From Candidatus Saccharimonadota bacterium (lineage in GTDB: Bacteria > Patescibacteriota > Saccharimonadia > Saccharimonadales > Saccharimonadaceae): a DNA stretch of 18,885 bases. A program made the position numbers and the translations under genes. The DNA lies in the NCBI GenBank assembly GCA_002861585.1, contig PJQJ01000028.1:11695-30579 (forward strand), given 5' to 3'. The notes under the pieces were generated by a model. It did no database searches. It saw nothing but the letters and a program-made list of their open reading frames with translations, and was not told the origin of the DNA. This document shows positions 6,829 through 13,382 of this stretch, one piece after another (positions within the stretch are counted from its first letter, which is position 1; every line of letters begins with the position of its first letter).

Positions 6829-7287
6829 ATGAAAAAGTTATATCAAATTACCGCTGAAGGTAAGAAAGAATTAGAGAAAGAGCTCGACGAGTTAAAAGCG
6901 CAGCGCGGTGAAGTTGCTGAAAAGATTGCAAACGCGCGCGATTACGGCGATTTAAGCGAGAACGCTGAGTACGATGCAGCTCGTGAGCTGCAGAACCAGG
7001 TAGAGAGCCGTATTGCTGATATTGAAGATATCCTGCAGAACGCTACCATTATTAAGCCTAAAGATGGTGCATCTTCTATTAGTGTTGGTTGTACTGTTGT
7101 GTTGCAAAATGATGGCAAAAGGGTAACCTATACACTGGTTGGTCCGGTCGAAGCAAACCCGCTTGAGGGCAAAATTTCTGATGAATCACCAATCGGACAA
7201 GCATTACTTGGCAAGACGAAGGGTAGTATTGTTGAGATTGAGACTCCAAAAGGCAAGACAACCTACGAAATCGTTGAGATTAAGTAG
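6829..7287 (+). CDS. greA: Transcription elongation factor GreA
   Basis: GreA rescues backtracked RNA polymerase by stimulating transcript cleavage in the secondary channel. I place the start at 6829 (MKKLYQITAEGKKELEKEL) because AAAAGGAA lies five bases upstream and the product then has 152 residues, near the usual 158. The longer open frame from 6766 adds residues with no counterpart in the family. The N-terminal antiparallel coiled coil (about residues 1-75) bears the acidic tip ARDYGDLSENAEYDAA, where Asp-Leu-Ser-Glu-Asn is the functional loop. The C-terminal FKBP-like domain contains SPIGQALLGKTKGSIVEIETP. It is a single-gene unit, followed by a strong bidirectional terminator. Confidence 0.96.
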   Translation: MKKLYQITAEGKKELEKELDELKAQRGEVAEKIANARDYGDLSENAEYDAARELQNQVESRIADIEDILQNATIIKPKDGASSISVGCTVVLQNDGKRVTYTLVGPVEANPLEGKISDESPIGQALLGKTKGSIVEIETPKGKTTYEIVEIK

Positions 7288-7295
7288 CTCGTAGT

Positions 7296-7340
7296 CCCAA
7301 CTAAAAAAGCACCCGTTTGGAGGGTGCTTTTTTAGTTGGG
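7296..7340. terminator. Bidirectional terminator between greA and the ABC exporter
   Basis: A perfect 19-bp inverted repeat (7296-7314 and 7322-7340) surrounds a 7-base loop. The GC core GCACCC/GGGTGC is flanked by A6 on the left and T6 on the right, giving a T-run whichever strand is read. It begins 9 bases after the greA stop and ends 17 bases before the stop of the convergent permease gene. Confidence 0.92.
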
Positions 7341-7357
7341 ATGAACCAAGGTACTTA

Positions 7358-8587
7358 TTACTTAAAGATACTCATAAAGCTAACGCGGTTATTATATTCC
7401 AGCGCACCCAAACGGAATAACTTTCCAGCAAGAAGCACCGCTAAAAAGGCGTACACAACAAGCAGAACTAAGCCTAATATTGCTTCCCACAGGGCAAGAT
7501 TGCCAGCTGTATTTCTAATGAGCAGCGTGACGGGTGCGGTCGTTGGGAAGAAAGTCATAAACTTCGTAATTGGACTTGTTGGATCAGTTGAAATAACTGC
7601 ACCAGTGTAAAACGGAATAATCGCACCAATAATAATGATGAACGACAGACCGCCAGCATCTTTAGCGGACGGTACCATTGCACCAATGCCAGCCATTAAT
7701 GCTGCGAACAACACAAAACCGGCAATTAGGAAGCCCAGTCCGAAGAAGATAGTCTGTGGATCAAATACGATCTCATTGAAATTGATAGGTAACGGTATCT
7801 GCACCTGTCCGCTGAGCTGCTTGAAGATCAAAAAGGCGATAAGCGCCAGTGTCACAATAAATGCGATCTGTGTGAGTGTCACCAGCGTAATACCAAGTAG
7901 TTTACCAAACATGAGCGTTCGCGGCTGTATGTACGTAAGCACCATCTCCATTGAACGGTTCTCTTTTTCTTCGGCAACGCTTGTAAGCATGTAATTGACC
8001 GAGAAGGTCAGTACAACATAAAAGAGAACAACGAAGAGCCCTGGAACGACTAGGCTGGCAAGTTCTTTCTTTTCCTGGCCGCTTCCGTAGGTAATAACGT
8101 TACTGCCGGCGCCTTCTTGTGCGAGCAGTATAATCTCTTCGGACCCAAGCGGCGCAAAAACACTAGTGCGTAGGACATTTCGTCCAACTTCAGAAATAAC
8201 AGTCGTTTTTGTCGCATCATCGGTTTTAACGTGTACATCAAAACGGCGATTTTTTAGTAGATCCTTAGGGTACACAATTGCTCCGTCAAGGGCGCCGTCT
8301 TTAACCTTTTGAATTGTTGCCTCTTTTTGAGCTGGATCAGTGGATGCTAATCCGGCCTTGGCGATAGCATCAGGACGAATCAAACCGCTCTCATCGATAA
8401 TCGCAACGTTCGTAACGCTCTTGGCGCTCTCTTGAATCTTCTCTTCTGAAAGCTTAGCGGAGAAGACGGTAATAGCGATTACAACCGCCATAAGGGCGGG
8501 GAGTAGTAACATGATAATCCAAAATGTCGGCTGCTTTACGATGGTGAGATATTCGTGCCGGATAACGGCCATCAATTTACTGTTCAT
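7358..8587 (-). CDS. ABC-2 type transporter permease, NatB-like
   Basis: The membrane subunit of an ABC exporter, 409 residues. The pattern is that of NatB/YhaP-type permeases: a cytoplasmic start (MNSKLMAVIRHEYLTIVKQP), one transmembrane helix at about residues 21-43, a large extracytoplasmic region to about residue 170, then a cluster of helices including VVLFYVVLTFSVNYML, and a helix near the C-terminus. The ATG at 8587 is preferred because GAGGAG lies seven bases before it. A longer frame from 8617 has no such support. The gene begins inside the last codons of the ATPase gene (11-base overlap), so the two are translated as a pair. Relatives export sodium, peptides or lipids; the substrate here is unknown. 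Confidence 0.85.
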   Translation of the reverse strand: MNSKLMAVIRHEYLTIVKQPTFWIIMLLLPALMAVVIAITVFSAKLSEEKIQESAKSVTNVAIIDESGLIRPDAIAKAGLASTDPAQKEATIQKVKDGALDGAIVYPKDLLKNRRFDVHVKTDDATKTTVISEVGRNVLRTSVFAPLGSEEIILLAQEGAGSNVITYGSGQEKKELASLVVPGLFVVLFYVVLTFSVNYMLTSVAEEKENRSMEMVLTYIQPRTLMFGKLLGITLVTLTQIAFIVTLALIAFLIFKQLSGQVQIPLPINFNEIVFDPQTIFFGLGFLIAGFVLFAALMAGIGAMVPSAKDAGGLSFIIIIGAIIPFYTGAVISTDPTSPITKFMTFFPTTAPVTLLIRNTAGNLALWEAILGLVLLVVYAFLAVLLAGKLFRLGALEYNNRVSFMSIFK

Positions 8588-9314
8588 TCTTGTTCTCCTC
8601 TTCGTAAATTTCGACAAAAATGTCTTCTATCTTGTCCTTGCCGAAGTACTTTTTAACCTGTGCAACTGTTCCGTAGGCGCGACGTTTACCGTCTTTGATG
8701 ATCATTACTTTATCGGCTAGTCGCTCAACCTCTTCCATTAGGTGAGTAATATAGATGACCGCCGTGCCCTTTTGCTGAAGTTCATTAACAAGATCGAGCA
8801 GCAGTTTTCGGTTCACTGGATCAAGCCCTTTCGTGGGCTCATCAAGGATCAGCAGCGTAGGGTTATTCATTATGGCAACGCCAAGTTGAATCTTCTGCTG
8901 CTGGCCACCGGAGAGCTTTTTGATCTTTGTATATGCTTTGTCAGCGAGTCCAACGCGGTCCAAAAATGCGAGTGAAAAATCTTTTGCATCAGTACGAGAC
9001 ATGCCTTTTAGCTCGCCGAAATAGACCATTGTATCGAGCACTTTACTGCGAGTGTAGAGGCCACGTTCTTCCGGCAAGTAACCAACAGAAGCGCCTAACG
9101 AGGGTGAATAGGGTTTACCCTCAACAAGCAGCGTGCCGCTAGTTGGCTTATAAATCCGCAGCAAGCTGCGTATGGTTGATGTTTTACCGGATCCGTTTGC
9201 ACCTAAAAACGCAAAGACTTCACCGGGTTGAATCTCGAAACTGAGATTATCGACAATCTTTTTTCCGCCAAGTACCAGATTGAAATCGGTCACGGCTACA
9301 ATTGGTGTACTCAT
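8577..9314 (-). CDS. ABC transporter ATP-binding protein, NatA-like
   Basis: The 245-residue ATPase energises the adjacent NatB-like permease. The full motif set is present: Walker A GANGSGKTS (residues 38-46), ABC signature LSGGQQQK, Walker B LLILDEPTKGLD and the H-loop histidine in YITHLMEEVE. An extension of about 40 residues after the nucleotide-binding core (KDGKRRAYGTVAQVKKYFGKDKIEDIF) is typical of the NatA/CcmA/DRA group. I start at ATG 9314 (MSTPIVAV). The open frame reaching 9338 uses a TTG and adds residues outside the family. There is no Shine-Dalgarno. A TGC-TACTGT extended -10-like element (9321-9329, minus) ends six bases before the ATG, so the mRNA may be leaderless. Confidence 0.92.
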   Translation of the reverse strand: MSTPIVAVTDFNLVLGGKKIVDNLSFEIQPGEVFAFLGANGSGKTSTIRSLLRIYKPTSGTLLVEGKPYSPSLGASVGYLPEERGLYTRSKVLDTMVYFGELKGMSRTDAKDFSLAFLDRVGLADKAYTKIKKLSGGQQQKIQLGVAIMNNPTLLILDEPTKGLDPVNRKLLLDLVNELQQKGTAVIYITHLMEEVERLADKVMIIKDGKRRAYGTVAQVKKYFGKDKIEDIFVEIYEEENKNEQ

Positions 9315-9335
9315 GTTTCTACAGTAGCATAAGGA

Positions 9336-9347
9336 CAACAGCTGTTG
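9336..9347. repeat. 12-bp perfect palindrome in the divergent exporter/hydrolase gap
   Basis: CAACAGCTGTTG is its own reverse complement. It lies in the 71-bp gap between the divergent ABC exporter (start 9314) and the hydrolase gene (start 9386), where it would overlap the -35/spacer of the exporter promoter. It could be an operator. A few such palindromes are expected by chance in 19 kb, so this is tentative. Confidence 0.35.
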
Positions 9348-9372
9348 ATAGCTATAAGAAGTAGCAATGTTG

Positions 9373-9378
9373 TATAAT
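9373..9378 (+). promoter_or_regulatory. Perfect -10 of a leaderless hydrolase transcript
   Basis: TATAAT lies seven bases before the ATG at 9386, placing the transcription start at or beside the start codon. No Shine-Dalgarno is possible in such a leader. No convincing -35 is seen 16-18 bases upstream. Confidence 0.55.
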
Positions 9379-9385
9379 AAAACTC

Positions 9386-10375
9386 ATGAAAGAGCAAGGA
9401 GCGCCGATTGAGATGCAAAAAGCGGCAGAATATGAACGACCGATGACAGGAAGAATTGAAACCCTGCTTCATAATGCCGAGCGAAGCGGCGTGCGTGCTG
9501 CTATGGTCGTGGCAAAGCGTGATGCTAATGACCCAGACGGAAATTATCGGGTAGTTTTGCAGCATGGATCAGATGTCCGTATGCATCCCGCAAGCACTAT
9601 TAAAGTAGCTATTGCGCTCTATTTGGCCGAGGCGAAACTAGTGGAACTCACCTCGCAGCAGCTTACTGATGAACAGGCTGTGGATTGGCATGATTTTAGA
9701 GATGAAGATTTTGTACCTGGCGGCGGAATATTTGATCAACCAGATGCGCCGCGCAGTGCCAGTTATATGCGTCTTATTCAGGATATGCTATGCGATTCAC
9801 GTTCGGGCAATATGGCTGCAAAACTTCTGGTTGGCCGCGCAGGTACTGAAGCATTCAACGAGTTTTGGGCCAATAAAGGCGCTGAAACCATCAGGCTTAA
9901 TGCCAAAGGTGATTGGTACGAGATTGAACGGGCGTCAGCTGCTGATCTTATGAAAGTACTGGAGGAAATACCAAAGCTCGATAATGAGCAGGTTAGTCAG
10001 CAGGTCGCTAGTTATATTCATCTCTTTATGCTCTGCGGCAGTGGTTCGATTGGGACGGTCAGCGGTGCCCTGGAGCGAACATCACGAATGCAGCTGCTAA
10101 CAAAAACTGGTAAATTACCACCTGATGATGAAGATCCGTATCACTCTCGGCACGACATTGGAATTTTGGATTCCAGTGACGGCACTTCATATGCGTACGT
10201 TATGATGACTCAAGCACCGACGCTGTCTGGCTTGATCGCAGCTCAGGAGATGATCGATGGGGTGGGGGCGCTACTGGCGCACGAAGCAGGGCTTCAGACG
10301 CCAAGCCGAACACGACGCCTGCTTGCAGTCACTGCCCTACGTACAAGTGGCGTGATGAAGCGGTTCAAGAGTTAA
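9386..10375 (+). CDS. Class A beta-lactamase-like serine hydrolase, no signal peptide
   Basis: A 329-residue protein of the beta-lactamase/penicillin-binding fold (Beta-lactamase2 type). The three active-site elements appear in order: SxxK as STIK (Ser70-Lys73) in MHPASTIKVAIALYLAE; SxN as SGN (Ser140-Asn142) in DSRSGNMAAKLLVG; and KTG (Lys240-Gly242) in LLTKTGKLP. A clear omega-loop glutamate of true class A lactamases is not evident around ERASAADLMKVLEEI, so hydrolysis of beta-lactams is uncertain and a peptidase or esterase role is equally possible. The N-terminus is polar and charged, without signal peptide or lipobox, so the protein is predicted to stay in the cytoplasm or leave by an unusual route. 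The gene is divergent from the ABC exporter. Confidence 0.8.
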   Translation: MKEQGAPIEMQKAAEYERPMTGRIETLLHNAERSGVRAAMVVAKRDANDPDGNYRVVLQHGSDVRMHPASTIKVAIALYLAEAKLVELTSQQLTDEQAVDWHDFRDEDFVPGGGIFDQPDAPRSASYMRLIQDMLCDSRSGNMAAKLLVGRAGTEAFNEFWANKGAETIRLNAKGDWYEIERASAADLMKVLEEIPKLDNEQVSQQVASYIHLFMLCGSGSIGTVSGALERTSRMQLLTKTGKLPPDDEDPYHSRHDIGILDSSDGTSYAYVMMTQAPTLSGLIAAQEMIDGVGALLAHEAGLQTPSRTRRLLAVTALRTSGVMKRFKS

Positions 10376-10383
10376 TCTCTCTC

Positions 10384-10392
10384 TGTTATAGT
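10384..10392 (+). promoter_or_regulatory. Extended -10 promoter upstream of lysS
   Basis: TGT plus TATAGT (10387-10392) forms an extended -10 about 30 bases before the lysS ATG. The leader is short and AT-rich, with no strong ribosome site near the start. No good -35 is seen. Confidence 0.4.
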
Positions 10393-10422
10393 AAAGATAA
10401 AGGATTTTAAAAACGGTAATTC

Positions 10423-11934
10423 ATGGCGACACTAAAAGAACTGCGCGACGAGCGGCTGCGAAAACTTGAAGAGCTTAAGGCATTGGGCATTAACCCGTAT
10501 CCAGCAACGGCTCATCGAACCCACACAACAAGGGATATTATTGATAACTTTGATCAACTAGAGGGCGAGCAGGTAACGGTAGCGGGTCGTATTGTTGGTA
10601 CCCGTAAATTCGGTAAAATTGCTTTTGTCGTCTTAAAGGATGCCAGTGCGCGGCTGCAGCTTTTTTTGACGGCACAGAATGTACAACCGCTTGATGCGAG
10701 CAACTCGCAGCTTGGACTGGACCAGCTGAACCTGCTAGATCCAGGTGACTTTATCGAGGCAACCGGCCCGGTCATCAAGACCAAAACGGGGGAGGTTTCT
10801 GTCGAGGTACATCAACTGCGCCTCCTTACCAAAAGCCTTCGCCCAATGCCGACGGAGCAAGACGGTTTTACCAACAAAGAGGAGCGCCTTCGCCGCCGCT
10901 ACATTGATACGAATGTGAATACTGATGTTTATCAGCGTTTTATTCGCCGCAGCCGTTTTTGGCAAGCAACGCGAGAATTCTTACTGCAAAACAACTTTAT
11001 CGAGATTAATATACCAGTGTTGGAGGCAACAACAGGTGGTGCGGATGCCAACCCATTCGTTACCCACATGGATGCACTCGACGAAGATTTTTATCTCCGT
11101 ATTAGCCATGAACTACCGTTGAAGCGTTTGCTTGGTGGTGGCTACGAACGAGTGTTCGATATCGGCCCGCGTTTTCGCAACGAAAACTTTTCTGACGAAC
11201 ATCTGCCCGAGCACGTTGCCATGGAATGGTATGCTGCGTACCAGGACTGGCAGTGGGGAATGCAGTTTACGACAGAATTAGTGCGCTATGTGGCCGAGAA
11301 GACATGGGGAACCCTGCAGTTTACTCTAGCCGACGGACGAACCGTCGATCTAAATCAAGAATTTAAGGAGATAGATTATGTTCAAATTATTAAGGATCGC
11401 TATAACATTGATGCCCTTACTACTAAAATTGAACAGGTTAAGGAAGCGCTACAGCGCGAAGGGCTCGAGGTAGAGAAGACCGAAAACCTCTCCCGAGGAA
11501 TCGATAAGCTCTGGAAGAATGTTCGTAAGGATCTTGTTGGTCCCGGCTATTTAGTCAATATCCCGACCTTCCTGCAGCCGCTCGCTAAAACTCAGCCTGA
11601 CAAGCCCGAGCTCTCTCAGCAATTTAATCTTATCCTTGCTGGCACCGAAGCTTGCAAGGCGTATTCTGAGCTAAACGACCCAGTTGATCAGTTGGATCGG
11701 TTTGTCCAGCAGCAACAGATGCGCGACGCCGGTGACGACGAAGCAATGATGCTCGATATCGATTTTGTTGAAATGTTAGAGTACGGCATGCCACCGGCCT
11801 GTGGCTTTGGCTACAGTGAGCGCCTATTTTGGATGTTAGAGGGTGTGACGGCTCGTGAAGGCGTGCCATTCCCACAACTGCGCCACGAGATCGACGAGGC
11901 GACCAAATCGCTCTATCCTGAAGTAAAGTTTTAG
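10423..11934 (+). CDS. lysS: Lysyl-tRNA synthetase, class II
   Basis: Charges tRNA-Lys. The N-terminal OB-fold anticodon domain (about residues 50-150, QVTVAGRIVGTRKFGKIAFVVLKD) is followed by the class II core: motif 1 around FLLQNNFIEINIPVLEATTGGADANPF, motif 2 around RVFDIGPRFRNENFSDEHLPEHVAMEW, and the ending AYSELNDPVDQLDRF...GDDEAMMLDIDFVEMLEYGMPPACGFGYSERL. The 503 residues are the normal length. Two oddities stand out. Motif 3 reads GFGYSERLF instead of the usual GIGIDR pattern. The stretch LSRGIDKLWKNVRKDL before the IPTFLQPLAKT segment also looks lineage-specific. The next gene starts one base after the stop, so they probably share an mRNA. Confidence 0.95.
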   Translation: MATLKELRDERLRKLEELKALGINPYPATAHRTHTTRDIIDNFDQLEGEQVTVAGRIVGTRKFGKIAFVVLKDASARLQLFLTAQNVQPLDASNSQLGLDQLNLLDPGDFIEATGPVIKTKTGEVSVEVHQLRLLTKSLRPMPTEQDGFTNKEERLRRRYIDTNVNTDVYQRFIRRSRFWQATREFLLQNNFIEINIPVLEATTGGADANPFVTHMDALDEDFYLRISHELPLKRLLGGGYERVFDIGPRFRNENFSDEHLPEHVAMEWYAAYQDWQWGMQFTTELVRYVAEKTWGTLQFTLADGRTVDLNQEFKEIDYVQIIKDRYNIDALTTKIEQVKEALQREGLEVEKTENLSRGIDKLWKNVRKDLVGPGYLVNIPTFLQPLAKTQPDKPELSQQFNLILAGTEACKAYSELNDPVDQLDRFVQQQQMRDAGDDEAMMLDIDFVEMLEYGMPPACGFGYSERLFWMLEGVTAREGVPFPQLRHEIDEATKSLYPEVKF

Positions 11935-11935
11935 C

Positions 11936-12673
11936 ATGGCTAAGGTTGCTCCTGTTGTAGTTCGGTTTTTCTCAAAACCTGTATCTGTGTACACTCGTTT
12001 AGAACGTAAGATAGGTCCTGGAATAGCCCTTCTGCTATTAGTGGCGGTGCTCTTTATTGCCTGGCTGGCGGTAACGGTAACAGTGCGAGTAGTAGTCAAT
12101 GAAGTTGCGGAGCGAACATTCCTAAAAAATTTTTATACCAAAGCAGCTATTACCGAAACGTACAGCAGAGAAATTAGACTTCCGAATTTAATTAGACAAG
12201 AAGAGACAGGAATGAACCGTTCAGATAGCTGGAGCCGAAGGGGGCGAGCTGGAATTCTTGATGATTGTAAATACGGAACCTATAGCGAAGGCGGACAGAC
12301 AAAGCAGCATGCAAGATGGTGTAAAAAGGGGTATTCCCAGTACTTTGGCTTTGAACAGCTAGACGAAAGAAGTATTGATGATATCGAAAAGTATATGACC
12401 TCTATCGGTTGGATTAGCAGAGAGGATCAAGAGTCGCGAAAATGGATCAAAGAATACGTGCTCGAAGACGGTCAGACTAATCGAGGGTACTCTTTTTACC
12501 GAAAGGATGGAACAGAGGCGAGCGTCATGTTTTTGAATAAGAATTCAGATTTAGTAAGGAGTAGTTCGTGCCAAAGTTACTCGTACTGTAGGTTCTTGGA
12601 GTCGGATGATTCTCGGTTTAAATACTTCTACTTTGTAAATATCTACTATGAAGAAAAACCACACATTAAATAA
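11936..12673 (+). CDS. Membrane-anchored hypothetical protein
   Basis: A 245-residue protein I do not recognise. A basic N-terminus (residues 1-27) precedes one strong transmembrane helix at about residues 29-54 (IGPGIALLLLVAVLFIAWLAVTV). The remaining 190 residues are hydrophilic, tyrosine- and serine-rich, and hold four cysteines (in DDCKYG, RWCKKG and SSCQSYSYCRF). These could form disulfides if the domain lies outside the membrane, as the positive-inside rule suggests. The start follows the lysS stop by one base, which implies coupling. The gene is followed at 12719 by a C39-like cysteine peptidase. A link between the two is only contextual. Confidence 0.7.
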   Translation: MAKVAPVVVRFFSKPVSVYTRLERKIGPGIALLLLVAVLFIAWLAVTVTVRVVVNEVAERTFLKNFYTKAAITETYSREIRLPNLIRQEETGMNRSDSWSRRGRAGILDDCKYGTYSEGGQTKQHARWCKKGYSQYFGFEQLDERSIDDIEKYMTSIGWISREDQESRKWIKEYVLEDGQTNRGYSFYRKDGTEASVMFLNKNSDLVRSSSCQSYSYCRFLESDDSRFKYFYFVNIYYEEKPHIK

Positions 12674-12683
12674 CAAGAAGAAC

Positions 12684-12711
12684 TTGTTAATAAAATTATA
12701 AATTCTACACT
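12684..12711 (+). promoter_or_regulatory. Promoter of a leaderless C39-like peptidase transcript
   Basis: TTGTTA (12684-12689), a 16-base spacer and TACACT (12706-12711) end seven bases before the ATG at 12719. There is no Shine-Dalgarno. The -35 overlaps a weak AT-rich hairpin (AACAAG/CTTGTT, 12672-12688) just after the previous stop. Confidence 0.5.
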
Positions 12712-12718
12712 TGCTCGT

Positions 12719-13129
12719 ATGAAATATATACGACAAGAAGACGAGATGGGCTGCGGAGTTGCTTGTGTAGCAAATCTGCTCGGCACTTCCTACAATGAAG
12801 CACTGCAACTGTTTGAATTTCCTGAGAATGCTAAGACGAAGGGCTTTGCCTGTAAATATATTATCCTCGCTTTGAAAAGGGCGGGCACAGAGGCAAAACT
12901 ACGGCATATATCAGCACGGAAACCTCGGCCAAAATTTTTACCGGGAACGATCGTATTTTTAGTAAAATCTGAACGTTATCCATCGCAACACTACGTATTA
13001 AAAGCCCAGGAGGGGTGGATAGACCCATGGGTAAATCTGGTTACAAATAAAGATATAACACAAGCGGAGGCAGGCATACGGAAACGGTTACCAGGTAAGC
13101 CGTATTATGCTATTGTTCCTGAGCTTTGA
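12719..13129 (+). CDS. Stand-alone C39-like cysteine peptidase domain protein
   Basis: At 136 residues this is essentially one peptidase C39-like domain. The oxyanion glutamine and nucleophile pattern is Gln6 and Cys12 in IRQEDEMGCGVACVANLLG. His91 (SQHYVLK) and Asp102 (GWIDPW) complete a papain-like triad. In bacteriocin exporters this domain cuts double-glycine leader peptides at the N-terminus of an ABC transporter. Here there is no transporter fusion, signal peptide or membrane helix. The start ATG lies seven bases after a -10 box, with no ribosome site. Possible roles are processing of a small peptide, a toxin domain, or a transpeptidase-like activity. The domain call rests on the motif order and is moderately sure. 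Confidence 0.7.
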   Translation: MKYIRQEDEMGCGVACVANLLGTSYNEALQLFEFPENAKTKGFACKYIILALKRAGTEAKLRHISARKPRPKFLPGTIVFLVKSERYPSQHYVLKAQEGWIDPWVNLVTNKDITQAEAGIRKRLPGKPYYAIVPEL

Positions 13130-13137
13130 AATTGAAG

Positions 13138-13165
13138 CGGCCGCACCTGTAATTAGGTGCGGCCG
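13138..13165. terminator. GC-rich hairpin between convergent peptidase and cassette 3 genes
   Basis: A perfect 11-bp stem (13138-13148 and 13155-13165, GGCCGCACCT/AGGTGCGGCC core) encloses a 6-base loop. It begins 9 bases after the peptidase stop and lies 34 bases past the minus-strand cassette 3 stop. Neither side has a T-run. By position it could end transcription in both directions. Confidence 0.55.
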
Positions 13166-13198
13166 GGTGCTTCAAGTGGTGCGAAGAGGGGTGTTGCT

Positions 13199-13297
13199 CT
13201 AGCGGTCGTGGACCGGGCAGCGCGAGGCCTTGGGGTCAAGGCACTTGCAGTTGGGGTTGCCTGTCGACGTTCCCTGGGTGTTGCCGGGCTTTGACAC
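13199..13297 (-). CDS. 32-residue Cys/His mini-protein, GC-rich (cassette 3)
   Basis: A small frame starting at GTG 13297, with AAGGG eight bases upstream, and ending TAG. The product has a Gly/Thr/Asn-rich start and a C-terminal half reading NPNCKCLDPKASRCPVHDR. The CxC-x7-CPVH spacing could bind one zinc ion. Third positions are almost all G or C, like the other two minus-strand cassette genes and unlike the AT-leaning genes on both sides. A promoter (13349-13377) precedes it and a GC hairpin follows (13138-13165). The short length and GTG start keep the coding call tentative; the codon bias, ribosome site, promoter and ordered Cys/His residues support it. A structured RNA is the main alternative. 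Confidence 0.5.
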   Translation of the reverse strand: MSKPGNTQGTSTGNPNCKCLDPKASRCPVHDR

Positions 13298-13348
13298 GGT
13301 TCTTTCCCTTCACTCTTGAAGCCGAGCTACGGTCGTAGCTGCAGCCTA

Positions 13349-13377
13349 TTTTTACCATAAATTCAAATTTTTAGCAA
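13349..13377 (-). promoter_or_regulatory. Promoter for cassette 3 gene
   Basis: On the minus strand TTGCTA (13372-13377) is separated by 17 bases from TAAAAA (13349-13354). The -35 is identical to that of cassette 2. The predicted leader contains a 7-bp hairpin (AGCTACG/CGTAGCT, 13325-13340). No terminator separates it from the stop of the upstream minus-strand gene at 13383, so readthrough is also possible. Confidence 0.45.
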
Positions 13378-13382
13378 TAGCT

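Noticed and set aside
12672..12688. AACAAG/CTTGTT hairpin as terminator of the lysS unit
   Set aside because: The stem is only 6 bp, AT-rich and lacks a T-run; it overlaps the better-supported -35 of the next gene.
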